From contig JALHMM010000005.1 in the NCBI GenBank assembly GCA_022844045.1, forward strand, positions 1 to 64,000: 64,000 nucleotides of DNA. Direction: 5' to 3'. A model generated the notes under the pieces. It was not told the DNA's origin, made no database searches, and saw nothing but the letters and a program-made list of their open reading frames with translations. Made by a program: the position numbers and the translations under genes. This DNA is from Reyranellaceae bacterium (lineage in GTDB: Bacteria; Pseudomonadota; Alphaproteobacteria; Reyranellales; Reyranellaceae). This document shows positions 55,693-63,088 of this stretch, in pieces. How positions within the stretch are numbered: the stretch's first letter is position 1; every line of letters begins with the position of its first letter.

Positions 55693-56795
55693 CCCGTCCC
55701 GCGTTCCGCGCCGACCATGTCGGTTCCCTGCTGCGTCCCGCGCGCCTGGCCGAGGCGCGCCAGCAATGGAAGCGCGGCGAGATCACCGCCGAGGCGCTGC
55801 GCACCATCGAGGACGAACCGGTGCGCGAGGTGGTCGCGCTGCAGGAGAGCGTCGGCCTGCAGAGCATCACCGACGGCGAGTTCCGCCGCGACTAATGGCA
55901 CCTCGACTTCATGTGGGGCTTCGACGGCGTCGAGCCCAGTGAGGAGGAGTTCGTCGTGCCGTTCTCCGGCGGGAAGGACTTCATCGCGCCGGCGGCGCGC
56001 GCGACGGGCAAGGTGCGCTACCCCGCCAATGGCATCATGCGCGAGCATTTCCGCTTCCTGAAGTCGGCGACGACGCGCACGGCGAAGTTCACCATGCCGG
56101 CGCCCACCATGTTCCGTCACCGCTCCGGCACCAAGGTGATCAACGAGCAGGTCTATGCCGACGCCGATGCCTTCTGGACCGATCTCGGCAAGGCCTATAA
56201 CGCGGCCATCCTCGACTTCGCCGCGATGGGCAGCCGCTACATCCAGATGGACGACGTCAATTCCTGCGTGCTCTGCGATTCCGACATGCGCGCGCGCATC
56301 AAGCAGCAAGGCGACGATCCCGACCGCGTGCTCGGCCGCTATATCGGCGCGCTCAACGCCGCCGCCGCCGGCCGGCCCGCCGACATGGTGGTGACGACAC
56401 ATATGTGTCGCGGCAATTTCCGCAGCGAGTACGTCGCCAAGGGCGGCTATGAGGCTATCGCCGAGCGGCTATTGTCGCAGACGGCGGTCGACGGATTTTT
56501 CATGGAGTACGACGACGAGCGTTCCGGCGACTTCGCGCCATTGCGCTTCCTGCCCAAGGGCAAGATGGCGGTGCTCGGGATCGTCACGTCAAAGCGCCCG
56601 CAGCTGGAGAGCAAGGACGCGCTGAAGCGGCGCATCGACGAAGCGGCAAAGTACGCGCCGATCGAGCAGCTCTGCCTCAGCCCGCAATGCGGCTTCTCCA
56701 GCACGCATCACGGCAACAACCTCACGATCGACGAGCAGAAGCGCAAGCTGGCGCATATCGTCGAGGTCGCGCACGAGGTCTGGGGTAGCGCCTGA
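55689..56795 (+). pseudogene. MetE C-terminal-domain-like protein, interrupted by an in-frame TAA
   Basis: The frame from ATG 55689 encodes RPAFRADHVGSLLRPARLAEARQQ and runs to FRRD, then a TAA at 55893-55895, and continues in the same frame as WHLDFMWGFDGVEPSE to a normal stop at 56795. Full length would be about 368 residues. The family has an aromatic residue here, so one base change from TAC or TAT explains it. The C-terminal part keeps CLSPQCGFSS (Zn-Cys), and MCRGN. It resembles cobalamin-independent methionine synthase-like enzymes. Could be a real broken gene or a sequencing error. Confidence 0.75.
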
Positions 56796-56805
56796 GACGC
56801 TGCGC

Positions 56806-56970
56806 CTAGTCCAGCGCTACCGCGATCAGCACGAGCACGACGGCCACCACCACGCCGCCGACGATGGTCTGCCAGCCCTGTACCGCCCGGCTGCCGCGCA
56901 GGTACATCGCCAGCACGGCGCCCAGCACGAGCAGCGATCCGATCAGGGCGAAGAGTTGGTTCTGGCTCAT
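56806..56970 (-). CDS. Small two-helix membrane protein
   Basis: The 54-residue protein (MSQNQLFALIGSLLVLGAVLAMYLRGSRAVQGWQTIVGG and VVVAVVLVLIAVALD) has two hydrophobic helices separated by a short Arg-containing loop. ATG 56970 overlaps the stop of the MetE-like gene at 56967 (ATGA), so it is translated after that gene. No family is recognised. Confidence 0.6.
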   Translation of the reverse strand: MSQNQLFALIGSLLVLGAVLAMYLRGSRAVQGWQTIVGGVVVAVVLVLIAVALD

Positions 56971-57995
56971 AGCTTCGCGCGCACGCGCCGCGCGCCCTCC
57001 GTCATCGCCGCCATCTTGCCATAGGCGGTGGCGCGCGGCAGGTACTTCAGGCCGCAATCGGGCGCGGCGATCAGACGCTCCGGCGCGATGTGCTGGAGCG
57101 CCGCGGTCAGCCGCTTCTCGATCAGCTCCGGCGTCTCGATGGCGGGATCGCCCAGATTCAGCACGCCCACCATCACGCTCTTGCCCGGTAGATCCTTCAG
57201 CACGGCGAGGTCAAGATCGGGCTCGGCCGCCTCGATCGAGACCTGCGCCGCCTTCGTGCCGTTGAGCTCGCGCAGAAAGGCGTATTCCGTGGCCTTGGTC
57301 TTCACGACATAGGCGTAGCCCATGCAGAGATGGATCGCGGTAGGCCCCTCAACGCCGTGCAGGGCGCGGTCGATGGCCTCGAGCGCGAAGCCGCGCGCCT
57401 TCTCGGCGTTGGGCGAGAGATAGGGCTCGTCGATCTGCAGCACATCGATACCGGCGGCCTTGAGGTCCTTGAGCTCGGCGTTGACCGCGTCGGCATAGGC
57501 GAGCGCCAGCTTCCGGTCGTCGCCGTAGTGCTCGTCCTTTGCCAGCATGGTCATGGTGAAGGGGCCCGGCACCGTGATCTTGGTGGCGCGATCGGTATTC
57601 GCGCGCAGGAAGCGCGCGGCCTCGACCTCGACCGGCTCGCGGCGGCGGATCGGGCCGGTGACACGCGGCACCTCGGTCGGCTTGCCGGTACGGCCCGGCA
57701 CGATGCCCGGCCTGTCGAGGTCGATGCCCTCGAGCGCGTTGGCGAAGTGGTTGAAGTAGCTCTCGCGTCGCACCTCGCCGTCGGTGACGATATCGAGCCC
57801 GGCGCGCTCCTGATCGCGGATCGCCAGCAGCACGGCATCGTCCTGCGCCGGACCGCGCAGGTCGGGCGGCTGACGCCAGACGCTCTCCATGCGCGTGCGC
57901 GGTGGACCGTGCGAGAGCAGCTCGGCCTTGTCGACCAGCCAGTCCGGCTGCGGATAGCTGCCGACCAGGGTCGTGGGAATCAACGGCAACGCCAT
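56967..57995 (-). CDS. Cobalamin-independent methionine synthase (MetE C-terminal) family protein
   Basis: The 342-residue protein has the UROD/MetE-like barrel: TTLVGSYPQPDWLVDK, IVTDGEVRRESYFNHFANALEG, ITVPGPFTMTMLAKDEHYGD, VLQIDEPYLSP, the Zn site HLCMGYAY and APDCGLKYLPRATAYGKMAAM. His and Cys zinc ligands are kept. Stand-alone MetE-C proteins act in methyl transfer with varied donors. It starts at ATG 57995 and is divergent from the globin gene. A paralog with a stop codon lies 1.1 kb away on the other strand. Confidence 0.88.
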   Translation of the reverse strand: MALPLIPTTLVGSYPQPDWLVDKAELLSHGPPRTRMESVWRQPPDLRGPAQDDAVLLAIRDQERAGLDIVTDGEVRRESYFNHFANALEGIDLDRPGIVPGRTGKPTEVPRVTGPIRRREPVEVEAARFLRANTDRATKITVPGPFTMTMLAKDEHYGDDRKLALAYADAVNAELKDLKAAGIDVLQIDEPYLSPNAEKARGFALEAIDRALHGVEGPTAIHLCMGYAYVVKTKATEYAFLRELNGTKAAQVSIEAAEPDLDLAVLKDLPGKSVMVGVLNLGDPAIETPELIEKRLTAALQHIAPERLIAAPDCGLKYLPRATAYGKMAAMTEGARRVRAKL

Positions 57996-58056
57996 GCGCT
58001 CACTCTTTCCTTGATCGTCGGCACACTCTATAGATTTGGCCTCGATATTGCAGGGG

Positions 58057-58075
58057 ATATCGGGAACATATCGGG
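58057..58075. promoter_or_regulatory. Direct repeats ATATCGGG in the divergent promoter region
   Basis: ATATCGGG occurs at 58057-58064 and 58068-58075, one DNA turn apart, in the 87 bases between the MetE-like and globin genes. The stretch around it is AT-richer (TATAGATT) and likely holds promoters. A regulator binding both repeats on one face is possible. Confidence 0.35.
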
Positions 58076-58082
58076 GGGCCGC

Positions 58083-58490
58083 ATGACGCCTGAACAGGTC
58101 GCGTTGGTTCGGTCGAGCTTCGCCAAGGTGGTGCCAATCAAGGAGACGGCGGCCGACCTTTTCTACACTAGGCTGTTCGAGCTCGATCCGTCGCTGAAGC
58201 CGCTCTTCAAGGGCGACATGAAGGAGCAAGGTCTCAAGCTGATGACCATGATCGGCACCGCGGTGGGCGGCCTCGATCGTCTCGACAGCATCGTCCCCGC
58301 GGTGCAGGCGCTCGGCCGACGTCATGCCGACTATGGCGTGCAGGACAAGCATTACGACACCGTCGCCAGCGCGCTGCTGTGGACGCTGGAGCAAGGCCTC
58401 GGCGCGGCCTTCACGCCCGACGTGAAGTCGGCCTGGACCAGCGCCTACGGCGTCCTTGCCGGCACGATGAAAGACGCCGCCGCGGCCTAG
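58083..58490 (+). CDS. Single-domain globin (flavohemoglobin-like)
   Basis: The 135-residue protein matches the globin fold of bacterial haemoglobins: VALVRSSFAKVVPIKETAADLFYTRLFELDPSLKPLFKGD with Tyr28 (B10) and Phe42 (CD1), and proximal His81 in LGRRHADYGV. It ends before any reductase domain, so it is a single-domain haemoglobin, likely for O2 or NO binding. The GGGGGG before the ATG serves as the ribosome site. The monoamine-oxidase-like gene follows. Confidence 0.88.
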   Translation: MTPEQVALVRSSFAKVVPIKETAADLFYTRLFELDPSLKPLFKGDMKEQGLKLMTMIGTAVGGLDRLDSIVPAVQALGRRHADYGVQDKHYDTVASALLWTLEQGLGAAFTPDVKSAWTSAYGVLAGTMKDAAAA

Positions 58491-58545
58491 GCTTGTCGCG
58501 CGCCGTTCTCCGCCCCTAGCATGGACGATCATTGGGGGGCGGATC

Positions 58546-60117
58546 ATGACAGGCGAACTTTCGCGCCGAGGCCTCGTGCGGCTGGTCGGCCGTGCTGGCG
58601 GCGCCATCGCCGTGCGCAACACGTTGGGCGCCATGGGCTTGCTGGCGCCGGTGACCGCCTGCTCGGACGTGCGGTTGGCGCAGGGTTCCGGCAGCGGCGT
58701 GCGCGTCGTGATCCTCGGCGCCGGCATCGCCGGCATGACGGCGGCGCACGAGCTGACCAAGGCCGGTTATGACTGCCGCATCCTCGAAGCGCGTTCGCGG
58801 GCCGGCGGTCGGGTGTGGACGCTGCGCGCCGGCGATCGCCTCGACGAGGTCGGCTTCAGCCAGCGCGTCGACTGGCAGGCTGATCGCGACACCTTCTTCA
58901 ACGCCGGCGCCGCGCGTCTACCGCATCATCACCAGGGCATACTCGGCTATTGCCGCGAATTCGGCGTGGCGCTGGAGCCCTTCGTCAACGACAACCGCGG
59001 CGGGCTGATCCACAACGACGCGGCCTTCGGTGGTCGCCCGCAGTCGCGCCGCCGGATCCAAGCCGACATGCGCGGCGCCATCGCCGCGCTGGCCGCGCGC
59101 AGCCTACCGCCGGGCGCCTCGGCGATGCGCCGCCTGCTGCGCGGTTTTGGCGATCTCGACGCGGCGATGCGCTATGTCGGCTCGTCGCGCGCCGGTTTCG
59201 AGCGCGCGCCGGGCGCCGGCGATCAGTCGTCGGTCTTGCTCAAGCCGCTGCCGATCGAAGAGATCGCGCGCCTGCTGGCCGACGACAATACCGAGACCGG
59301 TATCCACTTCCCCGATGGCTGGGAACAGGCGCCGACGATGATGCAGCCGGTCGGCGGCATGGACCGCATCGTCGACGGCTTCGTGCGCTCGGTCGGCCGC
59401 ATGATCAGCTACGACAGCGAGGTCGTGCGCATCGCGCGCGGCGGCGGTCGCGCGCAGGTCGCGGTGCGCGACCGGCGCGGCGGCACGGTCAGCGCTATCG
59501 AGGCCGACCACGTCATCTGCACCATCCCGCTCACGGTGCTGAAAGGCATCGACAGCGACTTCGGCGATCCGGTGCGCCGCGCGATCGCCGCCGGCGCCGG
59601 CACCTACATCCCCGCCGTCAAAGTCGCCTACGAGGCCGACCGCCGCTGGTGGGAGCTTGACCATCGCATCTATGGCGGCATCAGCTGGACCAGCCGCGAG
59701 ATCACGCAGATCTGGTACCCGTCGAGCGCTTTCCACGCCCGCACCGGCGCGATCGTCGGCGCCTATATCTGGGACCACAAGGCCGGCTCGAAATACTCGG
59801 CGATGACGCCGGCGCAACGCGTCGCCGCGGCGGCGGCCGATGCCGAAGCGGTCCATCCCGGCTTCTCCAAGATGGTCGGCAAGGGGCTGACCGTGGCCTG
59901 GGCCAACGTGCCCTTCTCCATGGGTGGCTGGGCGGAATGGGACGACGACAAGGCGGCGCGCCGGGATCACTACCCGGTATTGGTCGCTGGCGAAGGTCCT
60001 GTGCAATTTTCTGGCGAGCACATGAGCCACATCAACGGCTGGCAGGAAGGCTCGGTGCGATCCGCCCAGATCGCCGTGCGGCGGATCGCCGAGGCGGTGC
60101 GTACCAGGCGGGCCTGA
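58546..60117 (+). CDS. Flavin monoamine oxidase family protein, Tat-exported
   Basis: The 523-residue protein begins with a twin-arginine-like signal (ELSRRGLVRLVGRAGGAIAV) and the FAD motif VRVVILGAGIAGMTAAHELTKAGYDCRILEARSRAGGRV. It also has PVGGMDRIVDGFVRSVG, HVICTIPLTVLKGI and a C-terminal VAGEGPVQFSGEHMSHINGWQEGSVRSAQIAVRRI. It would oxidise an amine, with O2 or a quinone as acceptor, in the periplasm. The Cys that carries FAD in mammalian MAO is not apparent. It probably shares a transcript with the globin. Confidence 0.87.
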   Translation: MTGELSRRGLVRLVGRAGGAIAVRNTLGAMGLLAPVTACSDVRLAQGSGSGVRVVILGAGIAGMTAAHELTKAGYDCRILEARSRAGGRVWTLRAGDRLDEVGFSQRVDWQADRDTFFNAGAARLPHHHQGILGYCREFGVALEPFVNDNRGGLIHNDAAFGGRPQSRRRIQADMRGAIAALAARSLPPGASAMRRLLRGFGDLDAAMRYVGSSRAGFERAPGAGDQSSVLLKPLPIEEIARLLADDNTETGIHFPDGWEQAPTMMQPVGGMDRIVDGFVRSVGRMISYDSEVVRIARGGGRAQVAVRDRRGGTVSAIEADHVICTIPLTVLKGIDSDFGDPVRRAIAAGAGTYIPAVKVAYEADRRWWELDHRIYGGISWTSREITQIWYPSSAFHARTGAIVGAYIWDHKAGSKYSAMTPAQRVAAAAADAEAVHPGFSKMVGKGLTVAWANVPFSMGGWAEWDDDKAARRDHYPVLVAGEGPVQFSGEHMSHINGWQEGSVRSAQIAVRRIAEAVRTRRA

Positions 60118-60188
60118 GGGCTTTTGACAAGCGACCGGCGGGGCGCCTAGGCTCCTTGCCACACGGTAGCTCTCCAATGGAGGAACCC

Positions 60189-60611
60189 ATGGCCGCCAGT
60201 CTGCTCGAGCACTACAACATCTTCTGCAAAGACCTCGGCGCGACCGTCAAGTTCTACGAGAAATACGTCGGCCTGCGCGATGGTGATCGCCCGCCCTTCG
60301 CGTTCCCCGGCGCCTGGCTCTATGCCGGCGAGCAGGCGGTGGTGCACATCGTCTCCGAGAGCGGTCGCAAGGACCACGGCAGCGGCGCCATCGACCACAT
60401 CGCCTTCCGCTGCCACGGGCTGAAGGACACGCTCGCCTTGCTGAAGAAGGACAAGGTCGCCCACGAGCTGCGCCAGGTGCCGGCCCGGCCGCTGCAGCAG
60501 GTCTTCATCCGCGATCCCGACGGCGTGATGATCGAGATGAACTTCTGGGACGAGCCGGTCGTCGCCAAGCCGCGCAAGGAAGGCGTGATGCACGCCTCCG
60601 ATGCGATTTAG
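60189..60611 (+). CDS. VOC (glyoxalase) family protein
   Basis: The 140-residue protein has one VOC domain: LEHYNIFCKDLGATVKFYEKYVGLRDGD, GAIDHIAFRCHGL and QQVFIRDPDGVMIEMNFWDE, giving His and Glu metal ligands. ATG 60189 is selected, with GGAGG ahead; an ATG at 60177 is also in frame. It lies 71 bases after the flavoprotein gene. The substrate is unknown. Confidence 0.85.
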   Translation: MAASLLEHYNIFCKDLGATVKFYEKYVGLRDGDRPPFAFPGAWLYAGEQAVVHIVSESGRKDHGSGAIDHIAFRCHGLKDTLALLKKDKVAHELRQVPARPLQQVFIRDPDGVMIEMNFWDEPVVAKPRKEGVMHASDAI

Positions 60612-60620
60612 ACACGTTCC

Positions 60621-60684
60621 ATCATCCCGAGCGCAGCGAGGGATCCAGGACGGGCCGAGATTCCTCGCTGTGCTCGGAATGACA
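60621..60684. repeat. Short inverted repeat ATCCCGAGCGCAGCGAGG
   Basis: CATCCCGAGCGCAGCGAGGGAT and TTCCTCGCTGTGCTCGGAATGA form an imperfect hairpin between the convergent VOC and DUF3237 genes. It resembles the small dispersed repeats with ATCCCGAGCG/CTCGGGAT ends and may act as a two-way terminator. Confidence 0.7.
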
Positions 60685-60688
60685 GAGT

Positions 60689-61156
60689 TTAGAGAATCTG
60701 AAAGACCTCGTAGATCGGCCCGGTCGCCTCGCGGCGACCGACGCCGACCGCGATGATGCGGTTGAGGAACGAGTACTTCTCCGACGACGTCTCGAAGCGC
60801 GGCGCGATGCGGAAATAGTACTCCGAGGGATCGACCTTCTCTCCCTTGGCCAGGCGGTCGAGCACCCATTGCGGGCCGTGCCGCAGGCCCTTGTAGCTCA
60901 TGTAGATCCCATGGCCGTCATGGGTCTTGAGCGTCAGCCGCACGTCGAGTTCCCACACGCCGTCGCTGCGCACGGTGATCCAATCGCCGGCGGGCGTCGG
61001 CAGCACGGTACCCTTGAGCTCGTCACCCTCGAAGGTGCCGCCGGCGACCGTGGCGATCCGGCGATGGCCGTAGGGCGTGACACCCATGTCTTCCATGGCG
61101 CCCACGGCCAGCTTGATGGTGAAGAGATGGGCGCTGTTGAGCGTCGGTTCGGACAT
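60689..61156 (-). CDS. DUF3237 family protein
   Basis: The 155-residue protein has the DUF3237 pattern: LFTIKLAVGA, GHRRIATVAGGTFEGDELKGTVLPTPAGDWITVRSDGVWELDVRLTLKTHDGHGIYMSYKG, then YYFRIAPRFETSSEKYSFLNRIIAVGVGRR. It forms a small beta barrel in the family. Function is unknown; relatives often sit in catabolic operons. It precedes the rhodanese gene by 14 bases on the same strand order. Confidence 0.87.
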   Translation of the reverse strand: MSEPTLNSAHLFTIKLAVGAMEDMGVTPYGHRRIATVAGGTFEGDELKGTVLPTPAGDWITVRSDGVWELDVRLTLKTHDGHGIYMSYKGLRHGPQWVLDRLAKGEKVDPSEYYFRIAPRFETSSEKYSFLNRIIAVGVGRREATGPIYEVFQIL

Positions 61157-61170
61157 TGTCGGTTTCTTTC

Positions 61171-61596
61171 CTAGCTCTTCGATCCACCGGCGGGCTTGGG
61201 CTCGACGGTCTCGACCGGCGCGCCGGCCTTCTTCCAGGCGCCGAAGCCGCCCTCGATATGCGCCACGGGCGTAAGCCCCATATCCTGCGCCGTCTTGGCG
61301 GCCAGCGCCGAGCGTACGCCGCCGGCGCAGAACAGGACGAACTTGTCGCCATTGGCGAAAAACGGCTTGTGATACGGGCTGGCCGGATCGATCCAGAACT
61401 CCAGCATGCCGCGGGTTACGTTGATCGCGCCCGGCATGCCACCGTCGCGCCAGATCTCCCGAGGATCACGGAGGTCGATGAAGGTCACACCCTTCTGGCC
61501 GTGCAGCGCCTTCGCCTGCTCGACAGTCAACGTCTCGACCTCCTTCATCGATTCGTCGAACATCTGCTTCACGCTGCGTTTGATCTCCAACGGCAT
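61171..61596 (-). CDS. Rhodanese-like domain protein
   Basis: The 141-residue protein has one rhodanese domain: TLTVEQAKALHGQKGVTFIDLRDPREIWRDGGMPGAINVTRGMLEFWIDP and the active-site loop FVLFCAGGVRSALAAKTA (Cys plus loop CAGGVR). It probably moves sulfur or acts as a sulfur carrier. It has no signal peptide. It lies ten bases from the class III aminotransferase, likely one transcript. Confidence 0.88.
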   Translation of the reverse strand: MPLEIKRSVKQMFDESMKEVETLTVEQAKALHGQKGVTFIDLRDPREIWRDGGMPGAINVTRGMLEFWIDPASPYHKPFFANGDKFVLFCAGGVRSALAAKTAQDMGLTPVAHIEGGFGAWKKAGAPVETVEPKPAGGSKS

Positions 61597-61606
61597 TCGT
61601 CTCTCC

Positions 61607-62917
61607 TTACGCCACGGCCTGGTCGATGGCCCGCTCCAGCACGGCGCACATCGTCTCGATCTCGTCGTCGCCTGAAATGAACGGCGGGCCCAGCATCAGC
61701 AGGTCGGTGACACCGATGCCGCCGGGATAGACCCACACGTTGTTGTCCAACGCGTACTTCATCGCCTTGTTGGTCACGCTACCGGGCGCCGCGAAAGGCT
61801 CCAGCGTCTCGCGATCCTTCACGACCTCGACGCCCCACAGCATGCCGCGGCCGCGCACATCGGCGACATTGGGATGCTGCTTCAGCCGCTGCAGGCGCCG
61901 GTCGAGCTTCTCGCCCGTGGCCCTGGCCTTCGCCAGCATGTCCTCGTCGCTCATGATCCTGAGCACCTCGTCGGCGGCGGCGCAGGCCGCCGGATGGGCG
62001 CTGTAGGTGTAGAACATGGGCGCGTCACCGATGCGCGCCAGCGGCTCGGCGACGCGGTCCGAGGCGAACAGGCCGCCGATCGGCGCGTAGCCGCCGCTCA
62101 TCCCCTTGGCCGAGACCATGACATCAACCTCGATGCCCTCGGCCTCGTGCGCGAAACGCGGGCCGGTGCGGCCAAAGCCCGAGATCACCTCGTCGGCGAT
62201 CAGCACGATGTCATGGCGATCGCAGATCTCACGCAGGCGCTTCCAGTAGCCCTGGGGCGGTACCAGCGCGCCGCCGCTGCTGCCCACGACAGGCTCGGCG
62301 ATGATGCCGGCGATAGTGTCGACCCCCTCGCGCTGGACGATGGCCTCGATCTCATCGACGCAGGCTACGTCGCAGGTCGGGTAGGTCTTGCCCAGCGGGC
62401 AGCGCAGGCAGTAGTGCGCCGGCGCCTTGGGCGTCTCGCGCGCCATGCCCTTGATCGCCGCGCGCCTGGCCGTGTGGCCGCCGATCTCCAGGGTCGCCAC
62501 GGTCGCGCCGTGATACGAGAAGCTGCGGCCGATCACTTTCCAGCGCGAGCTGTTGCCCTTCGCCACGTGATACTGCCGCGCCAGCTTCACCGCCGCCTCG
62601 ACCGCTTCCGACCCGCCGCTGGCGAGGAAGACGCGCGTCAGGTTCTTGGGCAGCCAGTCGCGCTTGAGCCGCTCGACCAGTCGGGCGCGCTCCGGCGTCA
62701 CGAACGGCGGAATCGCATAGGCCAGCGCCGACGACGCCTTGGCCATCGCCGCGCCCGGCTCGGGCCGGCCATGGCCGATATTGACCAGCATCGCGCCGCC
62801 GCCAGCATCGAGGATACGCCGGCCATCCGACGTGATCAGATGACAGCCCTCGGCGCCGACAATCTCCAGCGCCATCGGCCAGGGCGTGAACGGCCAGGCG
62901 GGTTTGGTGTCAGGCAT
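61607..62917 (-). CDS. Class III aminotransferase (aspartate aminotransferase family protein)
   Basis: The 436-residue PLP enzyme shows GCHLITSDGRRILDAGGGAMLVNIGHGRP, the SGGSEAVEAAVKLARQYH loop, VIGRSFSYHGAT, ADEVISGFGRTGPRFAHE and the cofactor Lys in VMVSAKGMSGGYAPIGG. It would transfer the terminal amino group of an omega-amino acid or diamine to an oxo acid. A cluster of Cys (HYCLRCPLGKTYPTCDVACVDEIE) after the SYHGAT segment marks a subgroup. It lies beside a succinate-semialdehyde dehydrogenase, consistent with GABA or similar breakdown. Confidence 0.9.
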   Translation of the reverse strand: MPDTKPAWPFTPWPMALEIVGAEGCHLITSDGRRILDAGGGAMLVNIGHGRPEPGAAMAKASSALAYAIPPFVTPERARLVERLKRDWLPKNLTRVFLASGGSEAVEAAVKLARQYHVAKGNSSRWKVIGRSFSYHGATVATLEIGGHTARRAAIKGMARETPKAPAHYCLRCPLGKTYPTCDVACVDEIEAIVQREGVDTIAGIIAEPVVGSSGGALVPPQGYWKRLREICDRHDIVLIADEVISGFGRTGPRFAHEAEGIEVDVMVSAKGMSGGYAPIGGLFASDRVAEPLARIGDAPMFYTYSAHPAACAAADEVLRIMSDEDMLAKARATGEKLDRRLQRLKQHPNVADVRGRGMLWGVEVVKDRETLEPFAAPGSVTNKAMKYALDNNVWVYPGGIGVTDLLMLGPPFISGDDEIETMCAVLERAIDQAVA

Positions 62918-62930
62918 GGCGGAGCCTCCT

Positions 62931-63074
62931 ACCTTCCCCCGCTCTGCGGGGGAAGGTGCCCGACGGGCGGATGGGGGTGCCGGTATAGCGGTCAGTCACG
63001 ACGATGGGAGTCGTCGCACCAGCCACCCCCATCCGGCGCTTCGCGCCACCTTCCCCCGCCAGCGGGGGAAGGTA
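62931..63074. repeat. Inverted-repeat element, family A copy 2
   Basis: The element goes from ACCTTCCCCCGCTCTGCGGG to CCCCGCCAGCGGGGGAAGGT with inner arms GGGCGGATGGGGGTGCCGG and ACCCCCATCCGG. Read on the minus strand it matches the 28.4-kb element almost base for base, differing mainly in a central stretch. It separates the aminotransferase and dehydrogenase genes. Confidence 0.9.
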
Positions 63075-63088
63075 GTCGGGGGTAGCCA

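Noticed and set aside
23761-63074. Inverted-repeat elements as CRISPR arrays
   Set aside because: They are single palindromic units in separate intergenic gaps, with no regular repeat-spacer series and no cas genes.
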